NCBI GenBank assembly: GCA_964609675.1
Contig: CAZSRX010000019.1
Coordinates: forward strand, 8,584 to 72,583
Direction: 5' to 3'
DNA: 64,000 nucleotides
Origin: CAZSRX01 sp964609675 [NCBI: uncultured Bacteroidota bacterium]
Lineage (GTDB): Bacteria > CLD3 > SB21
Shown: positions 35,106 through 43,728 of the stretch, one piece after another
Numbering within the stretch: position 1 is the first letter of the stretch
Layout: each line of letters opens with the position of its first letter
The notes under the pieces: generated by a model
Databases searched by the model: none
What the model was told of the DNA's origin: nothing
What the model saw: the letters and a program-made list of their open reading frames with translations, nothing else
Position numbers and translations under genes: made by a program

Positions 35106-35669
35106 CTACAGTATTTCGGCTTTTTCATTCCAGGTAATTTCGCCGTTGATAACGGCGCCGACTTTTTTAATAACATCTTCGTCCTTCGACGGCTTCACAT
35201 TAAAGGTCCTTCGGCCGGCGTTCGTAACAACTTCAACTAAAAATTTTTCGCCGTTAAGCGGGTTATAGATTACCGAATCAATAAAGGTTTTCTTGAAATC
35301 CTTAAGGCTGATTCCTTCCAGATTGGCCTGATGATATTCAAAACGTTTGTAAGCGTTCAGCAGCGGCTGGAACAATGAATCTGGTACGACGTCTTCCTTG
35401 GCCGTAAGGGCGAAGGTGGACAGTTTCTTAAAGTCTTCCGTATAGCTGGTGTCCACGTAGAGATACTGGTACTGTAGCTGGAAAATCACTTTCATCTTGG
35501 CGCGGGTCAGGCTGAGAAGGTTTCGCTGATATTCCCTTTCTTTCTTAGGCCCGAGAACCGACCAGACCAGCAGGATGATCATCACAACAATCCCGATCTG
35601 TAATACAATGCTTCCCTTGGCTTTGATTCTCAGATCTTCTTTTTTGATTTCCGTTTTTTCTTCTGTCAT
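35106..35669 (-). CDS. Bitopic membrane protein of the PilM/PilN-like operon, function unknown
   Basis: 187 aa from the ATG at 35669, which has an AGGAG ribosome-binding site; an in-frame TTG at 35702 without one is less likely. A charged N-terminus (EEKTEIKKEDLRIKAKG) leads to one membrane helix (SIVLQIGIVVMIILLVWSVL, about 19-38). The rest is a soluble domain, probably periplasmic, with helical QRNLLSLTRAKMKVIFQLQY and a beta-type C-terminus (EKFLVEVVTNAGRRTFNV). I recognise no family. The topology resembles PilO or a pseudopilin-like subunit, and the neighbours support an accessory role in the same complex. Confidence 0.6.
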   Translation of the reverse strand: MTEEKTEIKKEDLRIKAKGSIVLQIGIVVMIILLVWSVLGPKKEREYQRNLLSLTRAKMKVIFQLQYQYLYVDTSYTEDFKKLSTFALTAKEDVVPDSLFQPLLNAYKRFEYHQANLEGISLKDFKKTFIDSVIYNPLNGEKFLVEVVTNAGRRTFNVKPSKDEDVIKKVGAVINGEITWNEKAEIL

Positions 35670-35704
35670 GGTTAAGGCTCCTGTGAAAATAATATTAGAC
35701 AATT

Positions 35705-36274
35705 CTACAACGTAATATGCGGTTTAATTTTTTGAAACAGCTTATTGCCGATTCCTTTGACTTTTTTAAGGTCTTCCGGTTTTTTAAACGGGCCGTTCAG
35801 CGTGCGGTATTGTATAATGCGTTCGGCGAGTTTCGGACCGATACCCGGCAGCGAGGCAAAAGCGTGGGCGTCAGCCGTATTGATGGAAACCGCCTTCAGA
35901 GGCTCATCGCCGGTTGCTGACAGTAAAGAATCCAATTCAGTATCGGTTTGCAATCCGGACAACCGGCTTTTAATATATTCGCTTTGTTGGGCCCAGTCCT
36001 TGATTTTTAAGGAATCCTCAGCCATAAGTTTTTTTAGGGAATCGGAAACCGAACTGTCCGCTTCCTGTTGCAGGAGGGCCAACAACGACGCCTCACGATC
36101 TGTTGTCTGCTCGCTGTCGGATATCATGGAGCGGAAAACCGGAATCAAAGCGCCCAGCAATGCGGTTGAACACAAAAACATCACGACATAAGCCTCGGAT
36201 CGTGAAAGATAAAAATATTCAAAAAGTTTATAAATGCTTTCAGTTTTCTGCCTAAGAGAGTTTAATAATTTCAC
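35705..36274 (-). CDS. Membrane protein with C-terminal ComEA-type helix-hairpin-helix domain
   Basis: 189 aa. GTG start at 36274. One membrane helix near residues 26-46 (AYVVMFLCSTALLGALIPVF) is followed by a Ser/Leu/Asp-rich linker of about 80 residues and a C-terminal DNA-binding double hairpin: INTADAHAFASLPGIGPKLA, RTLNGPFKKPEDLKKVKGIG. This is the ComEA layout: membrane anchor plus HhH that in competent bacteria holds incoming DNA in the periplasm. Upstream is dnaJ (30-bp gap); downstream are the PilM/PilN-like genes, and the combination suggests DNA uptake or pilus function. ComEC is not in the window, and short HhH proteins can have other roles. Confidence 0.8.
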   Translation of the reverse strand: MKLLNSLRQKTESIYKLFEYFYLSRSEAYVVMFLCSTALLGALIPVFRSMISDSEQTTDREASLLALLQQEADSSVSDSLKKLMAEDSLKIKDWAQQSEYIKSRLSGLQTDTELDSLLSATGDEPLKAVSINTADAHAFASLPGIGPKLAERIIQYRTLNGPFKKPEDLKKVKGIGNKLFQKIKPHITL

Positions 36275-36304
36275 ATTAATAAAAAAAGACTTATTTTTAA
36301 TTTA

Positions 36305-37447
36305 TTAACTGGAGAAAGCTTCTTTAACTTTTTTAAAGAATCCTTTTTCATGAGCGCCGGCGGGCAGGAAGTTCTTTGAGAGGGATAATTGCCTCAGAAT
36401 CTTTTTTTCCTCTTCCGTCAGTCGCGTGGGAATAAATACTGAAATCCGAATAAGCTGGTCGCCGTTACCGCTGCCGTTAAGGTGCGGAATGCCCTTGCCC
36501 CGCATGCGTAGGATTTTTCCGGATTGGATACCCGGGGGCACGGTGAGTCGCGATTTGCCGAAAAGCGTAGGCACTTCAATTTCATCGCCCAAAGCCGCCT
36601 GAGGAAAACTGATGGTCATATCCAGAAGCACGTCATCGCCGTGGCGTTCAAAGAGTTCGTCTTCTTTTTCTTCGATAATAACGATAACATCGCCGGCTTC
36701 GCCGCCGTGTGCTGCGGCATGACCCTGTCCTCGAAGCGGTATGTAATTACCCGTTGTTACACCGGCCGGTACCTTGACAGAAATCGTCGTTTCGCCCGAA
36801 GTCACACCCTCGCCGGAACAGGTCGCGCAAGGTTTGGTAATCACGGTTCCCTGGCCGTTGCAGTTGCGGCAGGTGGTAATGTTGACAAATTGTCCGAACA
36901 GCGACCGGGAAACCTGTTTGACTTGTCCCGAACCGCGGCATACTGAACATGTTGTACGCTGACTGCCCGGCGCAGCCCCTGTACCGGAACAGGTTTCGCA
37001 GGGTTTGCGTTTTTTAAGTTTGATTTTCTTGGTAACGCCCTCGGCGATTTCCTGAAGAGTCAGGCGGAGTTTAACCTCGATATCGGCGCCCCGCCGTGAA
37101 CGCGTATCGGTACGGCCGCCGCGCTCGCCGAAAAAATCCCCAAAGCCGCCGAACCCCCCAAAAATATCGCTGAAGTGCGTGAAAATGTCGTTAATGTCCG
37201 TGAAACCCTGCTCGCCCATGCCGCGAAGTCCCTCATGGCCAAAACGGTCATAATTCGCGCGCTTCTGCTCGTCGCTCAGCACACCGTAAGCTTCGGCTAT
37301 TTCCTTGAACTTCTCCTCAGCTTTTTTGTCGCCCGGATTACGATCAGGATGATATTGCATAGCCAGCTTCCGGTATGCCTTCTTAATTTCGTCCAGAGAA
37401 CTGTTCCGCTGAACGCCTAATATTTCGTAATAATCTCTTTTCGTCAT
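36305..37447 (-). CDS. dnaJ: Chaperone DnaJ
   Basis: 380-aa class A J-protein, co-chaperone of DnaK. J domain at residues 4-70 with the essential HPD in [12 protein letters not shown], then a Gly/Phe region ([15 protein letters not shown]). Four zinc-finger repeats CxxCxGxG follow ([32 protein letters not shown]), then the C-terminal substrate-binding domains. Full family length. A strong promoter at 37486-37514 precedes it. No dnaK or grpE gene is adjacent. A palindromic CIRCE element is not seen. Confidence 0.98.
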   Translation of the reverse strand: MTKRDYYEILGVQRNSSLDEIKKAYRKLAMQYHPDRNPGDKKAEEKFKEIAEAYGVLSDEQKRANYDRFGHEGLRGMGEQGFTDINDIFTHFSDIFGGFGGFGDFFGERGGRTDTRSRRGADIEVKLRLTLQEIAEGVTKKIKLKKRKPCETCSGTGAAPGSQRTTCSVCRGSGQVKQVSRSLFGQFVNITTCRNCNGQGTVITKPCATCSGEGVTSGETTISVKVPAGVTTGNYIPLRGQGHAAAHGGEAGDVIVIIEEKEDELFERHGDDVLLDMTISFPQAALGDEIEVPTLFGKSRLTVPPGIQSGKILRMRGKGIPHLNGSGNGDQLIRISVFIPTRLTEEEKKILRQLSLSKNFLPAGAHEKGFFKKVKEAFSS

Positions 37448-37485
37448 AAGCGTTATAGTATATAATAAAAATCGTAAAGCAAATA

Positions 37486-37514
37486 ATTATAATACTTAAT
37501 AAGTTTTAAATCAA
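37486..37514 (-). promoter_or_regulatory. Sigma70 promoter of dnaJ
   Basis: Minus strand TTGATT (37514-37509), a 17-bp spacer and a perfect TATAAT (37491-37486), about 39 bp before the dnaJ ATG. It is the best match to a sigma70 consensus in the window. Confidence 0.65.
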
Positions 37515-37601
37515 TAGATATTAGCAGAAATTTTTTCTTATGGAATATAAGAAATTTTAGGCGTTCGCATTCACTTATTATACGGTGCGATAGCGTTTGA
37601 C

Positions 37602-39719
37602 TTATCCGATTTGTCCCAAACCAAAACGTGCCTGATAATCTTTAATGAACTTTTCCCGGATCAAGACATGAGCGGGATGCCTGAGGTGCGGGTCCTGATC
37701 GATAATCGCAAAGGCTTCCTGCCGGGCGGCGATGAGAATTGGACGGTCATATATGAGATGCGCCAGCTTGAGTTCCGGCATGCCGGATTGTCGGGTGCCA
37801 AAAAATTCTCCCGGTCCGCGCAAGTTCAGGTCTTCCTCGGCGATTTTGAATCCGTCCTGTGTTTCGGTCATGACCGTCATCCGCTTCAGGGCATCTTCGC
37901 TGAGGTCTTTTTTATCCGTCATCAGGATACAGTAGGATTGTTCCGCGCCCCGACCGATGCGGCCGCGCAGCTGATGCAGTTGCGTGAGCCCGTACCGCTC
38001 GGCATGCTCAATAACCATAACCGTGGCGTTCGGCACGTTCACGCCAACTTCGATCACCGTCGTGCTGACCAGGATATCCGTCTGCCGGTCTTTGAAGGCT
38101 TTCATGATGTTTTGTTTTTCCGCCGAACCCATCCGTCCATGCAGCAGCCCTATACGTAATTCCGGAAACACTTTACCGGAAAGCTGTTCATAGGCTTCCG
38201 CGGCCGCTTTCAGATCCAGCTTTTCGCTTTGTTCGATGAGCGGATAAACAATATAGATTTGATGACCGGCGGCCACTTCTTTACGGATGAAATCGTATAT
38301 TTTGGCGCGTGAAGATTCGTCGCGTACCGCGGTGCGTATGGGCTGGCGGCCGGCGGGCAGCTCCGGAATCACCGAAACATCCAGATCCCCGTAAACCGTC
38401 ATGGCGAGCGTGCGCGGTATCGGCGTGGCGGTCATGACCAGCACGTCCGGATTGAAGCCCGCCTCAACGGCTTTCTGCCTGATTTCCCCACGCTGCATAA
38501 CCCCGAAACGGTGTTGCTCGTCTATGATAATAAGACCCAGTTTGGCAAATTTTACGGATTCCTGAAAAAGCGCGTGGGTGCCCACGACGATAGACGCCCG
38601 GTGGTCAAGAATATCCGACAGGATTTTTTCGCGCTCCGATTTTTTCTGCCCGCCTTTGAGCAATACAACCGGTATGTCCATTCCCCATAGATATTCCTGC
38701 AAAACAATGTAATGTTGATCGGCCAGAATCTCGGTCGGCGCCATAAACGCCGTCTGATACCCGTTTTCTACGGCCATCAGTATCGCCAGGATCGCGACCA
38801 CCGTCTTGCCGCTGCCCACATCGCCCTGAAGCAGCCGGTTCATGGGGTAAGGCGATTTCATGTCTTCCCGAATTTCTTTCAGCGCCTGTTTCTGCCCTTC
38901 CGTCAGCTGAAACGGGAGTTGTTCAATTAATTGACGGGTCTTATTGCCTACTTTTTCAAAACGGATGCCGTCCGGCTGAAGTCGAACCCGTTTTTTCTGA
39001 TACGCCATCATCAGTTCCAGATAAAAAAACTCGTCAAATTTAAATCGGTATAATGCGCGCTGCAACCTTTCGGTGTTGGTGGGAAAATGAATTTCCCGGT
39101 AGCTTTCCGAAAGGTTCATCAGGTCTTTTTTTAACCGGAGCGGTTCGGGGAGCGGATCGGGAATAGCATCGGTCACCGGCAGCAGCGGTTTTATCAGCCG
39201 GCGAAATCCCCTGCTGTCCAGCCATTTTTTTCTCAGCGCTTCCGTGGTTGGATAAAGGGGAATAATCGATCCCGTATGCATGAAATCGGTATCATCCTCA
39301 TCATCTAAACGATCAAATTCCGGATGGGCTATCTGCTTTTCATGGTTATAAAAATCAACTTTTCCGTACACGGCCAGATATTCGCCGGTTTCAAAGGCAT
39401 TCTGAAAATATTGCGCACCCTTAAACCAGACGAGACTAAGATAACCGGTTTCATCAGAAATAATCAGTCGGAATCTGGAGCCGCTCATCTTTCTGTTTTT
39501 TACCAGCCCAAAATTTTCCACCTTGCCAACGACCGTCACCCATTCATTGAGACGTATTTCATTGATTTTTTTTATGTTAGTTCTATCAATATATCTTCTG
39601 GGAACATAATTCAGCAAGTCATAAACATTATAAATACCCATTTCGTAAAGAATTGCCGCGCGTTTCGGGCCAACGCCCGGAAGATATTTTATATCACTTT
39701 GGAGACTGATTTTAACCAT
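37602..39719 (-). CDS. recG: ATP-dependent DNA helicase RecG
   Basis: 705 aa. RecG remodels stalled forks and Holliday junctions. N-terminal wedge/OB domain (LNEWVTVVGKVENFGLV, LSLVWFKGAQYFQNAFETGE), then helicase motifs: Walker A RLLQGDVGSGKTVVAILA, motif II IIDEQHRFGVMQR, motif III VLVMTATPIPRTLAM, and LLHGRMGSAEKQNIM, ILVSTTVIEVGVNVPNA, LHQLRGRIGRGAEQSYC near the C-terminus. The N-terminal helical extension of longer homologues is absent or short, and the protein starts directly at LPGVGPKRAAILYEMG. The gene stands alone, divergent from the response-regulator gene. Confidence 0.98.
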   Translation of the reverse strand: MVKISLQSDIKYLPGVGPKRAAILYEMGIYNVYDLLNYVPRRYIDRTNIKKINEIRLNEWVTVVGKVENFGLVKNRKMSGSRFRLIISDETGYLSLVWFKGAQYFQNAFETGEYLAVYGKVDFYNHEKQIAHPEFDRLDDEDDTDFMHTGSIIPLYPTTEALRKKWLDSRGFRRLIKPLLPVTDAIPDPLPEPLRLKKDLMNLSESYREIHFPTNTERLQRALYRFKFDEFFYLELMMAYQKKRVRLQPDGIRFEKVGNKTRQLIEQLPFQLTEGQKQALKEIREDMKSPYPMNRLLQGDVGSGKTVVAILAILMAVENGYQTAFMAPTEILADQHYIVLQEYLWGMDIPVVLLKGGQKKSEREKILSDILDHRASIVVGTHALFQESVKFAKLGLIIIDEQHRFGVMQRGEIRQKAVEAGFNPDVLVMTATPIPRTLAMTVYGDLDVSVIPELPAGRQPIRTAVRDESSRAKIYDFIRKEVAAGHQIYIVYPLIEQSEKLDLKAAAEAYEQLSGKVFPELRIGLLHGRMGSAEKQNIMKAFKDRQTDILVSTTVIEVGVNVPNATVMVIEHAERYGLTQLHQLRGRIGRGAEQSYCILMTDKKDLSEDALKRMTVMTETQDGFKIAEEDLNLRGPGEFFGTRQSGMPELKLAHLIYDRPILIAARQEAFAIIDQDPHLRHPAHVLIREKFIKDYQARFGLGQIG

Positions 39720-39931
39720 AAGATGCGTTATGTGAGATATTATTCACACTAAAAGCAAATAAATGTTAAATAAATATTACACATTTTTGATTTTGACTAT
39801 AAATCGTATAAACATGGTTGACATTTGTTTGTAAACGCCTTAACTTGGGAGAAATTAATATCACTATAAAAAATATTATTTACAATATTTTTTTGTGGGT
39901 ATTTATTACAGCGGTTTTTTATCGGAAAGGT

Positions 39932-40333
39932 ATGAATTTGAAACCGGGTAATCGCAGGATTTTAGTGATTGATGATGAAGATGAAGTACGGGAGATGCTG
40001 AGGCGCATCTTGCGGTTTTCGTCATTTGATGTCATTGAAGCACGAGACAGCGCCGAAGGCATGAAGCTGGCTTTATCCGAAAAACCCGATTTGATAACAT
40101 TGGATATCATGATGCCCGGTAAAGACGGTCTGACCTTGTGTGAGGAACTTAAAGCCCACGAAGGGACGAAGCACATTCCGGTGGTGGTCGTTACCGTGGC
40201 CAGCAACCGTAAAAAGGCCCTGGATGCCGGCGCGGATTATTACATGAATAAATTATTTTCTATAGACGAATTTGTCGGCGTGGTTCAGAATTTGCTGAAC
40301 AACCAACCCATGCCGGCCCAAACGGCGCTTTAG
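39932..40333 (+). CDS. Single-domain response regulator (receiver only)
   Basis: 133 aa from the ATG at 39932. The longer open frame upstream encodes an unlikely hydrophobic extension, and GGAAAGG lies immediately before this ATG. A complete CheY-like receiver: acidic pocket ILVIDDEDEVREML, phospho-Asp58 in LITLDIMMPGKDG, Thr in VVVVTVAS and Lys in YYMNKLFSID (usually KP; here KL). No output domain. It could be the phosphoacceptor of one of the orphan kinases at 12805-28871, though that is inference. The 3' end overlaps the convergent Rsm22-like gene by 4 bp. Confidence 0.85.
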   Translation: MNLKPGNRRILVIDDEDEVREMLRRILRFSSFDVIEARDSAEGMKLALSEKPDLITLDIMMPGKDGLTLCEELKAHEGTKHIPVVVVTVASNRKKALDAGADYYMNKLFSIDEFVGVVQNLLNNQPMPAQTAL

Positions 40334-41484
40334 TCCATTCCTGGAAATAATATATCAACAGACGTCTCGGGGGTAATGTTTAGGTACCTTTTTCCCGGTA
40401 TCGGGTTTTTAATTTCCACGAGATTATAGCGCCGCAGGCGGCCGAATGCTTCGTTACATACGGTTTTATTGCGTTTGTTTTTCTGAAATTCTGTTTTTCC
40501 GGTATCATTGCATGCGATGGCCCGGTATCGTCCCTTTTCATCAAACAATTCACTGACGATTCGGTAAATATTCTTCCTGTTTTTTCCGGGGCTGATATAA
40601 TTAATCAGAGTCCGGTTTTTTTTCGTTAAGATGATATAAGTAAATTTCAGCGATTTTTTTATGTGGCCGATCATTTCATCCATTAGCGCCATATAAACGG
40701 GACGTTCCCACGGAATATCATGATGACACCAGTCGCCGGGGTCATGCAACAAAGGGCAGGGGATTAGCGTGCAGCAAGGCGAATAAATCGTCCAACCCTT
40801 CGATAGCATCCGATCACGAAAGGCCTGCAGGTTTCTGGCTGTCTCCCGGAGCGCCGGCTCAATTAACAGAGCATAACCGTCATCATTCAGGGATTTTTCT
40901 AATAATAACTGAAAATTATCAATACCACGCGAAGATAATTCGGACAAAAAATTTCCTCCGATAACCAGATCATAAGAAGCCCCGGTTACGCACGGGTCAT
41001 TGAGATTTACAGGTATTGTTTGAAAGACGGTGTCGGTAAAAACGGATTTCAGGTCTGACCCGGACTCACGCAAAGCGGATTCGCTATAATCGCTTAGTGT
41101 GAGATGACATTGACCCGCGGGGATTTGGTTCTGGCCGGCCCAACTCATGAATCCCCAGGCCATACTGCCGGTGCCGCTGGCGACATCCAGGACGCGAATT
41201 GGCTTGTTTGAAGAAAAAAAACCGCTGGGACGCAGTTCATCCAGCGGATAATATATTTTTAAGAGATTAGCAGAGGTGTAATAAAGCTGATAGGCTTTAC
41301 GATAGTGATCCGCGTCCAGGTAAATGTCCGGTCCATCAGCGTTTTTTTTATTAAACCGCCGGGCAAGCTCCTGAACGGTTTTGGCAAAGAATTTCAGTGC
41401 GGCCGGGTTTGGGCTCGACAAATTCAATCCCAGCTTACGTTCCAGGTGCCGGATGTAATTATCCGGCAGAGACATACGTCGCAT
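40330..41484 (-). CDS. Rsm22/METTL17-like ribosomal-RNA methyltransferase family protein
   Basis: 384 aa of the small-ribosomal-subunit Rsm22 family: a class I SAM methyltransferase fold (VLDVASGTGSMAWGFMSWAG near 96-115, CHLTLSDYSESALRESG, YDLVIGGNFLSEL) with a cysteine-rich insertion where mitochondrial METTL17 binds a [4Fe-4S] cluster. Visible here are Cys237/238, Cys243 and Cys253 in SPCCTLIPCPLLHD and DWCHHD; a fourth ligand may be in CNDTGK or VCNEAF. The C-terminal 100 residues form a basic OB-like region. The bacterial members are little studied, with a role in small-subunit assembly inferred. Co-directional with serS, 6 bp downstream of it. Confidence 0.8.
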   Translation of the reverse strand: MRRMSLPDNYIRHLERKLGLNLSSPNPAALKFFAKTVQELARRFNKKNADGPDIYLDADHYRKAYQLYYTSANLLKIYYPLDELRPSGFFSSNKPIRVLDVASGTGSMAWGFMSWAGQNQIPAGQCHLTLSDYSESALRESGSDLKSVFTDTVFQTIPVNLNDPCVTGASYDLVIGGNFLSELSSRGIDNFQLLLEKSLNDDGYALLIEPALRETARNLQAFRDRMLSKGWTIYSPCCTLIPCPLLHDPGDWCHHDIPWERPVYMALMDEMIGHIKKSLKFTYIILTKKNRTLINYISPGKNRKNIYRIVSELFDEKGRYRAIACNDTGKTEFQKNKRNKTVCNEAFGRLRRYNLVEIKNPIPGKRYLNITPETSVDILFPGMD

Positions 41485-41490
41485 GATGCT

Positions 41491-42762
41491 TCAGGCGCCG
41501 GATTTGATGACGTCCATTCCCATATAGGTTCTCAGGGCCGCGGGTACGATTACCGTGCCTTCGTCCGTTTGGTAGTTTTCGAGTATCGCCGAAACGATGC
41601 GTGGCAGGGCCAGCGCGGAGCCGTTCAGCGTATGTACATATTCAGGCTTGCCGCTTCCGCTTTTATATTTCACATTCATCCGCCGGGCCTGAAACGCTTC
41701 GAAATTACTGCATGATGAAACCTCCAGCCAGCGCTGCTGTCCCGCCGACCACACTTCGAGATCGTATTTTTTGGTCTGTGTGAATCCCATGTCGCCGCGG
41801 CACATCAGCAGCACCCGGTACGGCAATTCCAGTAGCCGTAGCAGGTTTTCGGCGTCCGCGCGCAGGCTTTCCAGTTCGTCGTAGGACGTTTCGGGCAGGA
41901 CGAATTTGACCAATTCCACTTTATCGAACTGGTGCAGGCGGTTCAGGCCGCGTACGTCCTTGCCGTATGAACCCGCCTCCCGGCGGAAACAGGGCGTGTA
42001 AGCCGCGTATTTTACGGGCAGGGCATCGGCATTTAAAATTTCGTCGCGGTGAATATTGGTAACCGGCACCTCCGCGGTCGGAATCAGATAAAATTCGTCG
42101 CGCGTCACCACGTACATCTGGTCTTCCTTGTCGGGAAGCTGGCCCGTGCCGGTGGCGCTGTCAGTATTGACCAGCAGCGGCGGTTGGATCTCGGTATATC
42201 CGCGCTGCACGGCCTGGTCCAGGAAAAAATTAATTAAAGCCCGCTGCAGGCGCGCGCCGGCTCCTTTGTATACCGGAAACCCGGATCCGGTGATTTTGGT
42301 ACCGGTTTTGAAATCGATGATTCCGAGATAGTCACTGAGGTCCCAGTGCGGCTTCATCGAAAAATCCGTTTTTGGCATATCGCCCCATGAAGCGATCACC
42401 TGATTGTCTTCCGGTTTGGAACCCGCCGGCACGGAAGGATGCGGAAGGTTCGGTACCGTCAGCAACAACTGCCGCAGCTGCGCTTCGGTGGCTTTAAGCT
42501 GTTCATCCAGCGATTTAATGGTATCGCCCACCGTCTTCATTTCAGCGATGAGATTGTCCGCGTTTTGTTTTTCTTTTTTCAAACGGGCGACTTCCTCCGA
42601 AGCGCGGTTACGCTTCGCCTTAAGCTCCTCTACCTGCTGGATGATGGATTTTCGCGCGTCATCAAACCGGATTATGGCGTCAATGTCGGTCTCAAATCCC
42701 TTTTCTTTGGCCCCTGTCTTTACGGAATCGGCATGATCCCGGATAAATTTTAAGTCTAACAT
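41491..42762 (-). CDS. serS: Seryl-tRNA synthetase
   Basis: 423 aa from ATG 42762 (MLDLKFIRDH, the canonical N-terminus). A promoter at 42799-42827 rules against the ATG at 42795. Charges tRNA-Ser. The long N-terminal antiparallel coiled coil (about 30-100, rich in Lys/Glu/Ala) grips the tRNA. Class II motif 2 is CFRREAGSYGKDVRGLNR and motif 3 is the C-terminal ALALPRIVSAILENYQ. Also seen are LIPTAEVPVTN and YDLEVWSAGQQRWLEVSSCS. Length and all motifs are normal. Confidence 0.98.
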   Translation of the reverse strand: MLDLKFIRDHADSVKTGAKEKGFETDIDAIIRFDDARKSIIQQVEELKAKRNRASEEVARLKKEKQNADNLIAEMKTVGDTIKSLDEQLKATEAQLRQLLLTVPNLPHPSVPAGSKPEDNQVIASWGDMPKTDFSMKPHWDLSDYLGIIDFKTGTKITGSGFPVYKGAGARLQRALINFFLDQAVQRGYTEIQPPLLVNTDSATGTGQLPDKEDQMYVVTRDEFYLIPTAEVPVTNIHRDEILNADALPVKYAAYTPCFRREAGSYGKDVRGLNRLHQFDKVELVKFVLPETSYDELESLRADAENLLRLLELPYRVLLMCRGDMGFTQTKKYDLEVWSAGQQRWLEVSSCSNFEAFQARRMNVKYKSGSGKPEYVHTLNGSALALPRIVSAILENYQTDEGTVIVPAALRTYMGMDVIKSGA

Positions 42763-42798
42763 AAAAAAACCTGCATAGTAAGTTATAAATCGCAACGG

Positions 42799-42827
42799 AT
42801 AATAAATATATTCTCCAATAAAATCAA
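42799..42827 (-). promoter_or_regulatory. Sigma70 promoter of serS
   Basis: Minus strand TTGATT (42827-42822), 17-bp spacer, TATTAT (42804-42799), 37 bp before the serS ATG at 42762. Confidence 0.6.
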
Positions 42828-42831
42828 TACA

Positions 42832-43728
42832 TCATTCACTTGTTTTCAGAACCGGCGACAGCGCTTCAATGGCCTTTATACCATCATCAAGCGTAGCAAT
42901 ATTTTTCGCAACGCCCGTTCGGATATACTCAACAAATGCTCGCATCTGGGCAAGCACAGGTTCCTCAAATACGTCCACGGTCACGGGGTTTTCATTGGTT
43001 GAGCTCCTTTGCGTTAATCGCAGATTAATCAGGTCACCGCAATAGGTACACGAAGCCGTTCGGATTTTGATGCGTCGTATTTTTAGTTGAGAATGCCATT
43101 CAGCGCGCAGACGGATCCGTTTATCACGGGAAGTCATCATGCGGATATCGGCCATGTCGGTGATGCCGTTATGAGCCTTGCTTTTTATTTCAATTTCAAT
43201 TCGGGCGAATTCGTCTTCAGTCAGGAAACGCGATAAATCAATATCATGCACAGCCAGATCGAGCAGGACGCCGTCGTGCGCTTTTTTGGGGGAATACGGT
43301 CCGGTACGGTTAATCGTGATGGACATTATGTTCTGATTACGGATCCGTTCCCGTAATGCCTGAATAACCGGATTAAATCGCTCGGTGAAAGATGTGCATG
43401 TTTGAACAGGGGCCCCGGTGCTGGCGGTATGAAGTTCTCGGAGTTCCGGCAGATTAACCGCCACCGGCTTTTCAATCAGCAGATGCTTACCCATACGGAT
43501 AAGATGTTGCGCCATGGCGGCATGATGACGGCTGGGAGAAGCAATAACCGCGGCATCGAAATCCGTATTTTTTATCAAATCGTCAAACGATAAAAAAATC
43601 GGTTCAACCGGCGCTTCATCCGGTGAGGGATCGCATACCGCCTGGACGGATACGTCGGTGATCTGTTTGAGGGCGCGGTAATGCAGCCGGCCCATGCGCC
43701 CGAAACCGATGACGATAAAACGGATCAT
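42832..43728 (-). CDS. Gfo/Idh/MocA-family NAD(P)-dependent sugar dehydrogenase
   Basis: 298 aa, slightly short for the family. N-terminal Rossmann motif VIGFGRMGRLHYRALKQI, the conserved VIASPSRHHAAMA and EKPVAVN (Lys of the EKP catalytic motif), and the second-domain element LLDLAVHDIDLSRFL, whose DxxxHDID matches the family GxxxDxxxH site. Translation is coupled to the DegT gene (1-base overlap at 43728). A dehydrogenase/aminotransferase pair like this commonly makes a 3-amino or 2,3-diamino sugar (WbpB/WbpE or WlbA/WlbC type) for O-antigen. The UDP-GlcNAcA route is the best guess. Confidence 0.85.
   Translation of the reverse strand: MIRFIVIGFGRMGRLHYRALKQITDVSVQAVCDPSPDEAPVEPIFLSFDDLIKNTDFDAAVIASPSRHHAAMAQHLIRMGKHLLIEKPVAVNLPELRELHTASTGAPVQTCTSFTERFNPVIQALRERIRNQNIMSITINRTGPYSPKKAHDGVLLDLAVHDIDLSRFLTEDEFARIEIEIKSKAHNGITDMADIRMMTSRDKRIRLRAEWHSQLKIRRIKIRTASCTYCGDLINLRLTQRSSTNENPVTVDVFEEPVLAQMRAFVEYIRTGVAKNIATLDDGIKAIEALSPVLKTSE

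Noticed and set aside
37534-37554. Hairpin TTTCTTAT/ATAAGAAA between recG and dnaJ as a terminator
   Set aside because: Stem is nearly all A/T and no U-tract follows on the transcribed minus strand.
39818-39931. Upstream extension of the response regulator reading frame
   Set aside because: It encodes a Lys/Ile-rich hydrophobic stretch unlike any receiver N-terminus; the receiver begins properly at 39932.
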